From Sesamum alatum (lineage: Eukaryota > Streptophyta > Magnoliopsida > Lamiales > Pedaliaceae), in the NCBI GenBank assembly GCA_034509735.1, contig JACGWO010000010.1, positions 8,197,193 to 8,261,192 of the forward strand: 64,000 nucleotides of DNA, in the 5' to 3' direction. Positions 10,973-22,918 of the stretch are shown in pieces. The notes beneath the pieces are model-generated. The model had not been told where the DNA came from and searched no databases. It saw only the letters and a program-made list of their open reading frames with translations. Every line of letters begins with the position of its first letter. Position 1 is the first letter of the stretch. The translations under genes were made by a program, and so were the position numbers.

Positions 10973-12329
10973 ACGAGGGAATTAACCCAGTATCCAGCAC
11001 CCTACCCACTTCAGAGCAGGGATGCGGCCTAAGGCCCAAAATATGTCACAAAAGATCATCAATATTCAACCTTGAAGGCCCAACAAGTGGTACTTCGGTC
11101 GAGTTTGCTTCAAACTTGGCGAGTCTACCCATATTTTGAGCCATTGAGTTTTAACTTTGCCCTGTCATTGGATTTTTCATGCATGAACAGGGAATGTATA
11201 CATACTAACTGCATGGATATTAGTATTAGAGTTCTATCAACATCATTTTGTAAAAAGAAATGTTGAGCTTCTTTAAGGTTGCGATTCTCCTTCTTGCCTG
11301 ATTTTTTATCAGATGATCGGAGGTGGGACCTCTCGAAGTCATGTTCAGAAACTTCTGGTAACTTTCGCACTCGGATCTTTCTTCTATTGTCCGTGAAACA
11401 ATCCAGGGATGACCAGATTGATGCACTCTATTATGATACCTTAACTATTGGAGCAATTCTTGGTTTCTGAAACTTATTGGCTTCTTTTCTGATGCATAGA
11501 ACAATCTCTGGTCTCGTTCTGGGTTATTTTGAGGATAGGATGATTTCCTTGTGAAGGGTATTTCTTTCTGCAGATTCTCATGTATTGAATTCTATTATTT
11601 TTCATTTATTATCTTATGATACCTTAACCATTGGAGCAATTCTTGGTTTCTGAAAATTATTTGCTTCTTTCTGATGCATAGAACGATCTGGTCAACCATT
11701 CTGGGTTGTTTTGTCATCTGGTAGGATAGGGTGATTTACTTGTGTTGGATATTTCAGTCCGCAGATTATCATGAACTGAATTCTGTTATTTTTCATTTAT
11801 TGGGAAAATTTGGGAAAATTAGGGAGGACTCTTGATCTTATTTTTGGTTGTTACTTATGCAAATTACAATGCATGAAATAAAATAACCAAATTTAGAATT
11901 TAACAAATGGACACTTTTCGTTCTATTTGGCCACCTATAATGCAGATTGCACTTGGCGCTTACTACCATCTCTTCAATACATGACTTCTAGGTGTTGCTT
12001 CCTTTCTTTCCTCTTTTTTTCTAGTTCTTGTAGATTCTTTGAGAAATAAATGTGTGAAATTGCTCTGTTTCTGCCCCCAATTATGGATCCTTCTGACTGA
12101 AATGCGTCATGTGTTCTCTGAAGTGCATTGATGGCTTAGTTTCCATGTGCATGGTCTTCCCTGTTCAGCTTCCTTAGAACTGTTATTGGCGTCGGGCTCA
12201 TAGTAAAAATTGTTTGGAGTAAGCTATGATATATGTTTCTGAATGAGCCGAATCACTGGTAGAGTTGGATTCAAATCAGGTTTTTGAAAAAGAATGGAGA
12301 ATCCAAACTAAATGTATGTACTTGCACAC
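10973..12329. other. gene-free interval with a local duplication
   Basis: No supported gene. The main structure is the tandem duplication listed separately. Some stretches look transcribed-like (T-rich with short GC islands), but I cannot assign exons. Confidence 0.4.
11431..11801 (+). repeat. tandem duplication, about 183-bp unit, two diverged copies
   Basis: Both copies start TTATGATACCTTAAC (11431 and 11614), share GGAGCAATTCTTGGTTTCTG and GATGCATAGAAC, and end ATTTTTCATTTATT. Small indels and substitutions show the duplication is not recent. Confidence 0.85.
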
Positions 12330-13200
12330 TAGATTTTGGAAGAAGATAACGTCGAGGCTGTTAGAAACCAAATTGCAGGGTTGGAGACCTGTGCTGAGCA
12401 GGGGATAGGTGCACCGATAGAGCCGGCTCTTCCTGGCACACAGACTCTGTATATACATAATAAAGATATAACCAGGCTCCACTATGATTTTAATGTAGTT
12501 AGTATCTGCACAAGGATTAGAACAGGATTACTTCCTAGTAAACTAGGATGATGAAACTGTATATAGACGCACTGGATCCATCATCTGTTATTAGTTCACC
12601 CAGCTTTTCACACCCCAGACGACCCCTGCTGCCGGCATATGCAGAAGCCTTACCATTCCGAGACCTACATATGACCTGCAGAGGCAGCAGACAATCATTG
12701 GTATGTTTTATTCTCAATACCTAATTTATAAATTATTAAGTTGTTTGATTACTTTATCCTTTACTCTTTAGAGTGATACTACATGGAGCGACTAAAATGT
12801 TCGCTAGAGATGACATGTCACAACTACTTTTCCAGTTTGCTGAGTATAAAAAAGAGTTAGACAACACTTCATTTATAGGAGTAACTTATTAAAGAATTTA
12901 GACGCTCTTCACGTGAGGCAGCCATGAAACCTGAATACGAGGTAATTACTGCTTCATCCGTTCATCTCATACTTGAGTTCTGGAATGAGAATGTGATCAC
13001 CTTTATGCCATCAGCTTTCTCATCTATTATCCCCGTAAAAGGACCATAGAAACACATATATGTGATGTACATATGTAATGAATTGACTTCACAGTGCTTC
13101 GTGTCCTCATTTCTGTTTAATGATGTCAGTATAAAGATCTAAGACACCTTCAGTATGATGAAGTTCATTTGAACCTGTCAAAACTCAAAACAGTGTAAGT
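12330..13200 (+). pseudogene. decayed multi-exon gene remnant, unrecognised
   Basis: Several + strand islands read like exons. At about 12336-12500 the frame gives EEDNVEAVRNQIAGLETC and GIGAPIEPALPGTQT. Another at about 12570-12700 gives SSPSFSHPRRPLLPAYAEAL and ends at a GT donor-like site (TTG|GTATG). A third, at about 12790-12942, gives MFARDDMSQLLFQFAEYKK and, after a one-base shift, KEFRRSSREAAMKPEYE, ending GAG|GTAATT. A fourth at about 13129-13196 gives YKDLRHLQYDEVHLNLSKL, preceded by CAG. I do not recognise the family. The frameshift and lack of a continuous gene model suggest a pseudogene, but an intact gene with unusual exons is not excluded. Confidence 0.4.
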
Positions 13201-13322
13201 AGTAATTGGCAGTTGTCGTATTTATATCTGTACGATGTTGTTACTTCCTTCTTCCTTGCTTAAGGATATATATACAAGTATGTCAAATGAAGCGCTTAAG
13301 CAGGCAAAATGTAACGTCACCT

Positions 13323-13374
13323 GGCATATGTTCGGCTTCTGCCTGTGTGGCATATGTTCGGCTTCTGCCTGTGT
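13323..13374 (+). repeat. 26-bp perfect tandem duplication
   Basis: Two adjacent identical units starting GGCATATGTTCGGCTTCTG, at 13323 and 13349. The identity suggests a recent slippage or repair event. Confidence 0.95.
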
Positions 13375-13535
13375 GTATCATTCACCTGAGGATACGGTTA
13401 TTACTTGTAGAAGTGATGTAGCATTCTTTTGTTTGCAGTTTACGACTATATGTTCTTCTGAAGATCGAAAATTGTCATAGTTGTTCACTTGATGTATGTC
13501 TAAGTTCACCATTGGGATTATTTCCTTATTAGTTT

Positions 13536-13903
13536 GGGTAAATTACTACTCTCATAAGGTTTGACATACTTACCAATACCCCTCATTGTTTGCGAAATTT
13601 CCAATATCCCCTTGATTTTAATGTTCATTCAACTAGCACATTCAATTAGTTTCCATTACGTTCATCTATTTTTTATAATGAACTGATCAAATGTTCAAGT
13701 AGACTATAAATTATAATTTTACTTTATTTGTAAAATTTTCAAATTTTTTTTTATTACATGCCTTATCAATTTTTATTTTTTTATTTTTTTATCTTCTGCA
13801 AAAAGAAACTGCAAGGACAAAATGGTACGAGACATGTTAATTTACCAAATAATAAGATGATATTTATAATTATGTCAAATTTCAATTTGTTTCTAAACTA
13901 CCC
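13536..13903. mobile_element. Mutator-type MITE with exact 9-bp TSD
   Basis: The element begins GGGTAAATTACTACTC and ends ACTACCC; the inner arms (GGTTTGACATACTT and TAATTATGTCAAATTTC) are inverted. It is flanked on both sides by TATTAGTTT, a 9-bp target-site duplication typical of Mutator-like elements. No coding capacity. Confidence 0.85.
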
Positions 13904-14590
13904 TATTAGTTTCACGTGATTCATTTTCAATTCTTCCTGACCTTAACGAACAGATGTTTTTCCTGTTGGCCTCTGTTTTTGTATGTGTGCAAGTGCTGAG
14001 TGTTCTTCGCTATTTAAGAGACCTTTGTTATTTCATATTGTATTCAGTATTTTCTTTAGTAATTAAAGAGATAAAAGTTTAATTGAAAAATTAAATAATT
14101 CTTACGAAAATATTATCTTCAAAGATGTCCTTAAATTAAATTTTGTCATTTCATTTCTTTTTTACTATATAATACTTTGTCATTATGTTAAATTTTGAAT
14201 TTTGGTTTTTCAGATTTTATAATTTAAAAACTGGCTATAAATTAAATACTTGGAAAAGACAAATCATTTTCATAAATATCAGACGACGGATTTGTGGTCC
14301 TTTAATATACGTTTTCTTTTCTTTGTGATTTTTTTTTATCTAAATATTAGATGGGAGGTCTTTATATACAATTTATAATTATTAGAGGACGATTGCTAAG
14401 TAGGAATGAATTACGGGAATAGAATAAATTTAAGAATAGAATAAAAGTAAGAATGAAATGATTTTAGTATATTCTTTCTATGTCAAAGGAATAAAAAAAT
14501 TTTAAATTACTCATTTATATGTTTGGTAAAATAATGAAACTTAAAAATTAATAAAAAAACCAGAACTAACAACGTTTCACTACATCTATA
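13904..14590. other. AT-rich gene-free interval
   Basis: No frame, RNA or clear repeat terminus that I can support. Confidence 0.5.
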
Positions 14591-17173
14591 TCTATATTAT
14601 ATATAAAAGTGTGAATCTCACATGTGTTTATTTTTCATTGTGAAAAGACATCTATAGCCCTTACTTAAGTTATCTTTTTAAAAATAATTAAAAATTAGTA
14701 ATAAAAAAATAAAATTCTATTCAAAAGAAAGACCATTTAATTAGGGACCTAATACCTCTAAATTTCTTGGGCAATAATAATATATTCTACTAACAAGAAT
14801 AGATTAATAATATATCTAAGTGATTAATTTGTTCGAAGAAATTTTTAAATACTTTAAAAATATTTAAAATACTAAACTTCAAAAACTATATATATATATA
14901 TATATATATATACAAGAGTAGATATCATGAAATTTTGAATAAAAATAATTATAATTCTTATTAAATTAGAAATACTTTCGAAAAATTTAACAATGGTGAT
15001 TAGTAGTAGAAAATTATTTTTAGACTATACTTTCATGTACTTTTGATTTTTTCCATAATATATTGGAGCTAAAATAATACTAGTATGTGCAAATTATGAT
15101 TAAATATATAATAGTGAGAATCTCTTGAATGTTTATTCCTTTTGTGAGAAAATATCTGTATCCTTATTATGATATTGTATTCAATAATAAATTAGATGGA
15201 TAATTATATTTAGACCCCCTGATTTATGATTTGTTTATACAAATCATACCTAATAGCTAAAGAATAGGACTAGTTGAATAATAATATTGATATTTTTGAG
15301 GGTGTATGTGTAAATTTTTTAAAAGAAGGGGTGGTTTAGGTAAATAATATTGACCTTTTTTGGTGGTGCAAGTGTAACTATTCAAAAGATTGGGGTGATC
15401 TATGTAAACAACAGGTTAGGGGGTGTAAATATAATTATTCCTAAATAAGAATTAGTTATAAGAACAAAATTAATCTATCCAAGCATAAAAGTATTTGGTA
15501 TTCCTAATTTATTTAAATTACTTAGAGAATGAATAATATATTCTAAAATATAAATAGGCAAATAAATTTTATGTTTATTTGCTAGGGATGATTTTAAATA
15601 ATTTTTTTTTATAAACATTGATTTACCTGGCACTGTAAAATTTATATAAACTGAATAGCATATATGTAAGATGTAGATATATACTAATCTAAACTTCAAA
15701 ACACAAAAAAGATGATAATAAATACTAGAAAATTTCAAATAAAAATCCTCAATTTTATTATAGGAGGCTGTTGAGAATTTTAAAATGAGTGACTTTAGAC
15801 TGATATTAATACTAGATAATTATTTTTAGATTGTTACTCTTTTTTCACCATAATATAATGAAGATAAAATAGTACTGATGGGTGCAATTTAGATTTAAAT
15901 TACAATGACAAAATATGCTATCTAAAAGAAAAAAACATTAACAATTTGAACAAAATAAATAAAGTACTATGAAAACATATTAAAGAATATAAGATACAAA
16001 TATGCAATTTGTAATCAAAGACATTATGTAAACACCTATTGTATATAAGAATATTGTGCTAAAAACTAATGAGATTGAAAAGGAGAGTGTACACATTAAA
16101 ATTTGTTAAAATCGTAAATACAGCTAACATAATATTAGGCTCTCATGATTAATAAAAGTAAATTAAGTATTAAAAATAAAACATATCAATAAATAAAAGC
16201 CCTATTTGAATAAAAATTTAATTGATCAGTGAATCTCTTCTTATTTAATTATTTAATATTAAATAATCTTGTATGCACATAAAATATTAAACTTTTAAAA
16301 ATATAAAATACAATTTAATAAAAAATAGATAATACCAATTAAATTTATATGAATTAATAGATGAAGAAAGCACGCTAAAAATATGAAGTTAAAAATGCAA
16401 ATAATAACATATTGTGCAATAATATTTCAAATTTAGAAATTAATGAAGAATGTAAACAATATTTCGACAAATTTTAAAAATGATAGTAAAATATAATTAG
16501 AATAATTATAGGACGTTGGAATACAAATTAATCCTGATACTATGGATATGTCTTATTAGATTAAATTTTTACAAAAAATAGTTAATAAATGATTAGTTAA
16601 AATCATTATACATCAAATAAATGTAAGAAAAAGAATTAAGGATATGGTAGTAAAATAAAAAATATAATATTTTACAAAAATAATATAACAAACACAAAAT
16701 AAAATTAAAAAAAATAGAAAATAGATATTAAAAAATCTCTACTAATAAAACATGATCACTTTTATTAAACTGGAATTTCTTATAAAAAAATTCAAAAATA
16801 AGGGACTTCGTTAATTTTATTTTAATATTTAATTTTTATATATATTATATTTTACCTTTGCATTAATTTGTTCTAATACAAAATCATTAAATATATCAAT
16901 TATTAAATGCGAAATGCAAAAATGTAATTTTAAGAAATAAATATTTTATTTAATATTATCAATTAAATTAAAAGTGAGTTACAAATAACAAATTAAATGA
17001 TTTTCTCATCAATTAAAACAATTATTAAGAATATTTTTAAAAATATAACTATATACTAATGATTCAAAAATACAAAAATAAATAAAAATACGAGTTTAAT
17101 ATTTTCTAACTAATAAATTATATATTTGTCTCGGAAATATGTTTCTGCACGTGCATCGCAAAAGTATAACTAG
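14591..17173 (+). mobile_element. non-autonomous Helitron-like element, about 2.6 kb
   Basis: The proposed 5' end TCTATATTATATATAAAAGTG follows an A and resembles the TCTATACTATATTAAAAG start of plant Helitrons. The proposed 3' end GCACGTGCATCGCAAAAGTATAACTAG carries the degraded palindrome plus CTAG terminus; its following base is G, not the usual T. The interior is extremely AT-rich with no Rep/helicase frame. A 5'-end-like segment (GTGAGAATCTC...TTTTGTGAGAAAATATCT) recurs near 15115, suggesting a compound structure. Confidence 0.5.
15197..15441. mobile_element. Mutator-type MITE inside the Helitron-like element
   Basis: Ends are inverted: TGGATAATTATATTTAGACC on the left, and on the right the complement of GGAATAATTATATTTACACC. 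Flanks are TAAATTAGA and TAAATAAGA, a 9-bp TSD with one mismatch. Same family type as 32132-32396. Confidence 0.75.
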
Positions 17174-17711
17174 GACAACTTAGTAAAATATGATTTTATT
17201 GTTATTTGCTTCTTCTTAAAATTTAAATCTAGTTGTATTCATCTCTAATTTTCCTTATTAAATCTAAAGGCTCGTGTGTTGTGTTCTCATACTGCAAAAA
17301 AGAAAAAAAAAGCGAAGAGTTTTTGCTGCTATGAGTGTTTTATTCCCCGTGATTGGTTGCAAATCTTTCTGAGTGCATGTGGGGTGATCTATCTTACACT
17401 CACATAGTGCTTTACATATTTGATCTGTTATGGTTGATTTGTGTACACCTTTTAAATGTGAAACCATGGTAGGTTGGTTTTGATTTGGATTGACTAATTA
17501 GGAATGTTTGACATTGTTTATATAGTGGTTAATTTCCTTGGCATACGCGAACTTGCATTGGAGTTTAACTAGTAGTTCGTACTACAATGAACTTTGTTTT
17601 TTTTTTTTTTCTTTGGGATGTATTATATGTAATTTGTCACAATGTATATGAACATCATTTAATTAGTCAATACAATGTTTATGTTTTATTTGTGAAGAAT
17701 TATGTAGGTTT
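17174..17711. other. gene-free interval
   Basis: No supported gene or repeat apart from a T-run near 17599-17612. Confidence 0.5.
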
Positions 17712-17827
17712 ATTTATCGAAAAAAATCTCTTTAAATTTATAAATTATTAATTTATCTATTAATTAATACCTCTTTAAATTAATAAAATTACGTAATCCC
17801 GACGTTATTAATTTATAGAGGTTTTAC
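17712..17827. mobile_element. pogo-family (EMIGRANT/LEMI-like) MITE
   Basis: The right end is the complement of GTAAAACCTCTATAAATTAA, followed by TA. The left end is a degraded inverted copy. Internal sequence (ACCTCTTTAAATTAATAAAA) matches the subterminal part of the pogo-like element at 4754, so this is probably a deletion derivative of that family. Confidence 0.65.
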
Positions 17828-18810
17828 TATAATATCAATTTTTTAAGAGTAAATTCGTACGTGAATTTTGTTATTAATGTCATATTGGTATTTTGATAAA
17901 ATTACAACATGACAACATATTACATAATTATTATCTTTTTTTTTTTTTTTTCTGTCTGACATATGTATCCTCTAATTCTAATAAAGTCTTTCCCAATAAA
18001 GCTAAGCAACCAATTATTATAGAAAGGAAAAGTAGAATTTTGCAAGAAATTGGGAGAACAACAATAAACGAATGCATTCTTCAAGAGCCTTTTTGGGGAG
18101 AAGGCAGCTAATATTGCATGTTATGCCTTCAACTTATATAGATCTCTCTAAAGAGAACATCGTCTGGATATTGACATAGTAAGAAGATAGAGCAAGTTAA
18201 CGCATAATTACAAGGCCGAGGATGAAAGAATGATAAGATCTGTCCACGGTGGATAAGATCTAAACTCAATAAATACCCGTAATAATTAATTTAAATGCTA
18301 CTTAGTGAGACAACGGGGTAAGTTTGGGGTGAATTTGCCTATAATTGAGACCCCACCCAATTAATAAAACCCCGCACCGAACCGCTCCGCCTCCTTAAAA
18401 ACCCGTCCCCCGCCACCACCCCGCCCCGCTAAACCCTCCCCTAACTATTTTTGGTTTGATTTTTTTTTATTTTGTATAAAAAATAATATCATTATAGATG
18501 TACATCATTTTTAATAATAAAATATTTTCAATAAGTAATATCCTTTTAGATATAGAAAATTTGACGTAACTTTCGATATAAATGAATTAAATATACAAAG
18601 AATACATTCATCTAAGTTTCTAATTTTCTCAATAAGTATTATCATTTTCTCAATAAATATTATCATTTTTGGGTTATTTCTACAATCTTTTTTTTGAAAG
18701 ACATTATTTAAAATATTTTATTTTGAATAGGAAAAGGTTTTCCGAAAACAACATTGCGTGTTTTCGTATAAATACTGAGAGCACTAAATGACTGAAGTCC
18801 AAGTCTTTAA
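17828..18810. other. gene-free interval left of the copia element
   Basis: No supported gene. A C-rich island at about 18350-18435 (repeats of CCCCGC-like runs) is partly complementary to GGGGTAAGTTTGGGGTG at about 18316, suggesting the ends of a degraded inverted-repeat element. A TATAAATA box at about 18770 could belong to a lost LTR. Confidence 0.35.
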
Positions 18811-18903
18811 TTGTTATTTAACACCACTTTCATTCTGCTGATTGTATGCTTTATTTTTAAATATAGATACTTGAGACAAACAAATTCAATAACACGAATT
18901 ACA

Positions 18904-19720
18904 ATGATTGGTGCGCAATCTGAGGATAGTCTAGATTATGAGAACCAAGGCTATGTTATGGACAAGCCGTTCCCACATACACTTTACCGGAAGAATCTAC
19001 GCCAGAGGAACATGAGACATTCGAACTTTGGCACCAGGATAATCGAAAAGTTCGTAGCGTCATACTAGCATCTATGACTAATGAGATGCAGAAACAGTAT
19101 GAAAGGCTATACGACGTTCCTTCCATCATGGCCCACTTGAAGGATTGCTATGCAGTCCGAAATCGACATACTAGGTATGTCGCTACGAAGGCGTTCTTTG
19201 GAACTGAGATGACCGAAGGATCCTCTGTATATGAGCATGGGGGTCAAGATGCTTACCTTGGTGGAAAAGCTTGAAGACCTCAAAGCAGGGCTCGATAAGG
19301 AGATGTGCATAGATGTGATCCTTCAATCACTCCCACCCTCCTTCGACCAATTTATTGTTAACTATAACATGAATGCACTTGAGAAGAGCATACATGAGTC
19401 AATTAATATGTTGGTCCAATACGCGGTAACGACTAAGAAGTCTGCGCCATCTGTATTGATTGGAGAGGCTTCAACTTCCAAAATGAAAGGTAAGGGTGCC
19501 AACATTGGAAAAGGAAGAAGGGAAACGGGAAGGCCGTCACAACCACTACAAACGCTAAGAGCGTTCCCGTTGCCAAAGTGAGGAAAGGCAAGGGGAAGAG
19601 GAAGGTTGACTCAAAGCAACAGTCAAGGGCAAATGAAATTTGTGCTCATTGAGAAAGCGCATTGGAAGAGGGATTGCCCCAAACTCCTTTCCGAGCAAGG
19701 TACGTTTGTGGTTAAGGTTA
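18904..19720 (+). pseudogene. copia gag remnant with zinc-knuckle trace
   Basis: After frameshifts, the translation shows LDYENQGYVMDKPFPHTLP, VRSVILASMTNEMQKQYE, YDVPSIMAHLKDCYAV, KMLTLVEKLEDLKAGLDK and VILQSLPPSFDQFIVNYNMN, the usual UBN2-type gag blocks. A Lys/Gly-rich linker follows, then HWKRDCPKLL (19660-19690), the second half of a CCHC knuckle; the first cysteines are partly lost in a frameshift. Gag forms the particle and binds element RNA. At least three frameshifts make it non-functional. Confidence 0.85.
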
Positions 19721-20660
19721 ATATGGTCACTAACTCTGCCTCTTGGGTATTAGATACCGACTGTGGAGCTCACATTTGCAATGTCTTGCAGGTGCTGAAA
19801 AGAAGCAGAAAGCTAAGTAAAGGCGAAATAGTCCTGAAGCTTGGCGATGGCAAGGCCGTTGTTGCAGAAGTAGTAGAAAACGCCAACTTAGTAGTTAGTG
19901 ATCATGTTAGGATAGAATTAGAGGATTGTTATTATGTACCTAGCATGATAAAAAATATCATTTTCATTCCATTGTTAGACAATAGTGGTTATGAATTTTC
20001 GATCAATAAAAATTGCTTTTATTTGATGAATGGTAGAATTACTTATCTGCTTGGTACACTTAATAACGACCTTTAGATTCTACAAAATTCTAATTTAATC
20101 ATGACTGCTTAACACAAACGCAAAATAGATAACTATGAGAACACACAATTATGGCATGCAAGGTTAGGTCACATCTCTCAAGAAAAGATGAAGAGGTTGG
20201 TAAACTCAAAGAACCTAGAGGTGGACGACTTGAGTAATCTACCAACCTGCGAATCCTGCCTGAAAGAAAAAATGACCAAAAGGCCCTTTGTTGGACAAAG
20301 TAGGTTCGCCACAAGTCTATTGAACTTGGTCCATACGGACGTGTATGGACCACTAAGTACTCAAGCTAGAGGAGGTTTCTCTTACTTCATAACCTTCACC
20401 GATGATCACTCACGATATGGTTATGTTTACCTAATGAGGTACAAGTCTGAAGCTCTTGTGAGGTTTAAAAACTTTAGACTTGAAGTTGAGAACCAAATCG
20501 GGTGCAAAATTAAACTCCTACGGTCAGACCGAGGTGGAGAGTACTTAAATGGAGAATTTCTCGACTATCTAAAAGAAAATGGTATAATCTCTGAATGGAC
20601 ACCTCCCGGGATACCTCAGTTAACGGTGTCTCTAAAAGGAGGAATTGAAGCCTGTTAGAC
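19721..20660 (+). pseudogene. copia protease and integrase remnant
   Basis: The protease active site reads WVLDTDCGAHIC; copia proteases have D-T/S-G, so the glycine is mutated to D. LWHARLGHIS (about 20150) marks the GAG-pre-integrase domain. The integrase core shows the first catalytic aspartate in HTDVYGP (about 20335) and the second in RSDRGGEYLNG (about 20525). The expected glutamate region falls in a frameshift near 20610-20650. Integrase would join element cDNA to host DNA; this copy cannot. Confidence 0.85.
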
Positions 20661-22900
20661 ATGGTCTGATCCATGATGAGTTTTACCGACTGCCCTTGTC
20701 TTTTTGGGGCTACGCACTTGAAACAACAATCAAGTTGTTAAACATGGCGTCGTCCAGTGTTGTAACCCTGACACCATATGAGATATGGCACGGCATGCCT
20801 GCTTCCTATAAATACTTGAGATTGTGGAGTAGCCCTGTATATGTCAAGAGGTTAGTGGGAGACAAGTTAGAATCAAGATCTAGCTTGTGCACGTTCGTTG
20901 GATATCCAAAGAAAACTGCAGGTTATTACTTTTATGACCCCTTAGAAAAAAAAGTCTTTGTTTCGAGGAATGCAGTATTCTTGGAAAAAGGTTTTCCAAC
21001 AGATGTCAAACGTGATGAATTGTTCCTTGAAGAATCAAGTGAGACACATCAACCATCAACGCCAGGAACTATGGATACTTCGCTAAGAGGTTTTAGGTTA
21101 AGTACCCGACGGATTGAGCAGCCTCACGAGGCTCAACATGTTGGACAACCTCTTCTGGCCTAACATATTGAACAACTTCCCGAGGAGCCAACCACGGTAC
21201 CAGAACTGCCGGCTCCTGTTGCGTTTGGGCCCACAGTTACCACTAATGTTCCAGTCCTTCGTAGGTCAGCCAGAGTGCTACGCCCTCCCGTGAGGTATGC
21301 CTTCTTAGGCATGATCGGTCAATTGGATAAGGATCTTAAGACATACGGGGACGAGATGTCTGACATCGACTCGAGGAAGTGGCTTGAGGCCATGAAAGCT
21401 GAAATGGACTCCATGAGCACAAACCCAGCTTGGACGCTTGTGGACCCACCAAAAGGTATTAAACCCGTCGGGTGTAAATGGGTCTATAAACGTAAACTTG
21501 ACATTGATGGATAAGTAACTACCTTCGAAGCTAGGCTAGTGGCGAAAGGCTACACTCAACGACCCGGGGTCGACTTTGAGGATACCTACTCGCCAGTAGC
21601 CATGGCTAAGTCCATTCGAATTATACTTTCATAGTTGCATGGTATGACTATGAAATATGACAGATGAATGTGAAAGCGATATTTCTTAACGGTTTTGTTG
21701 AGAAAGAGATCTATATGGATCAACCGGAGGGATTCACTGTAGTTGGAGAAGAGCAGAAAGTCTGTCGTTTCCAAAAGTCCATCTATGGCCTCAAACAAGC
21801 ATCCCGTTGTTGGAACATTCATTTTAATGAAGTCATACAGGAGTACGATTTCATAAAAAATGAGTGTGACCCTTGTGTATACAAGAAGGTCAATGGGAGC
21901 TCGGTAGTGTTCCTAGTACTTTATGTGGACGACATTCTGCTCATTGGGAATGATATCAGAATGTTAGGTGACACAAAAGCTTAGTTGTCTACTCAATTCT
22001 CCATAAAGGATTCGGGTGAAGCCTCCTACATTCTAGGCATCCAGACCATCAGGGACAGATCTAAGAGAATGTGGAATGACCCAAAACTCGTATATTGAGA
22101 AAATCCGGAAAAGATTCAACATGGATAACTCCAAACGAGGTTTCCTTCTCATGAGACATAGGATCAAGTTATCCAAGAAACAGTCTCCCAAGATTGATGA
22201 GGAGCTTGAAAGGATGAAGTCCATCCCCTATGTTTCCGTCGTAGGCAGCATCCAATATGTCGTCCACTGCACTAGGCCTGACATTGCTTACCCTTTAAGC
22301 GTAACTAGCAGATATTAGTCCTGTGCAGGCGAGGCACATTGGAACGTGGTCAAGAGTATCCTTAAGTATCTAAGGAGCACTAAGTATATATTCTTGGTCT
22401 ACAGTGGTGGAGAGTTGATACTGAAAGGTGTTAGCGATGCTAGCTTCTAGTCGGACGATGACGATGCCAAGTCTTAATCGGGCTATGTGTTCAGACTTAA
22501 TGGTGGAGTGGTGGCTTGGAAAAGTTCCAAGCAAGACATCACAACCGATTCCACCACTAAAGTTGAATACATAGCAGCTTCGGAAGCTACCAAGGAACGT
22601 TTGGATGAGAAACTACATCCAAGAATTGGGTGTGGTGCCTAGCATTGCCGAGCTAGTAATTATCTTTTGTGATAACAACGGGGCCATTTCACAAGCGAAG
22701 GAATCGGGATCTCATCACCGATCCAAGCACATACCTAGACGCTACCACCTATTAAGGGAAATGGTAGGAAGAGGTGACGTTCGGATGGACCGAGTCAGCT
22801 CAACAGACAATACAACAGATCCTTTGACAAAGCCCATGTCAGAAATTGCTCATACGCAACATCTTGAGAAGATGGGGTTAAGGCATATGGGTAATTAGCT
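20661..22900 (+). pseudogene. copia integrase C-terminus, reverse transcriptase and RNase H remnant
   Basis: Continues with LTPYEIWHGMPASYKYLRLWS (integrase C-terminal region, about 20770), then the reverse transcriptase: KWLEAMKAEMDSM (about 21375), WVYKRKLDIDG (21480), KAIFLNGFVEKEIYMDQPEGF (21672) and the catalytic YVDDILLIGND (about 21922-21955). RNase H pieces follow: SGYVFRLNGGVVAWKSSKQ (about 22480) and FCDNNGAISQAKESG (about 22668), ending TDPLTKPMSE (about 22820). Stop codons lie between nearly every pair of blocks. Part of the same dead polyprotein. Confidence 0.88.
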
Positions 22901-22918
22901 TTAGGTCAAGTGGGAGAT

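Larger units (their letters stand above)
18811..22918 (+). mobile_element. Ty1/copia retrotransposon internal region, decayed
   Basis: The order is gag, zinc knuckle, protease, GAG-pre-integrase, integrase, reverse transcriptase and RNase H on the + strand, followed by a polypurine tract (AAGTGGGAGA) and the 3' LTR at 22919. All domains are recognisable, but frameshifts and stops break the polyprotein into at least eight pieces. No 5' LTR matching the 3' one and no primer-binding site are visible upstream, so the left end is truncated. Confidence 0.92.
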
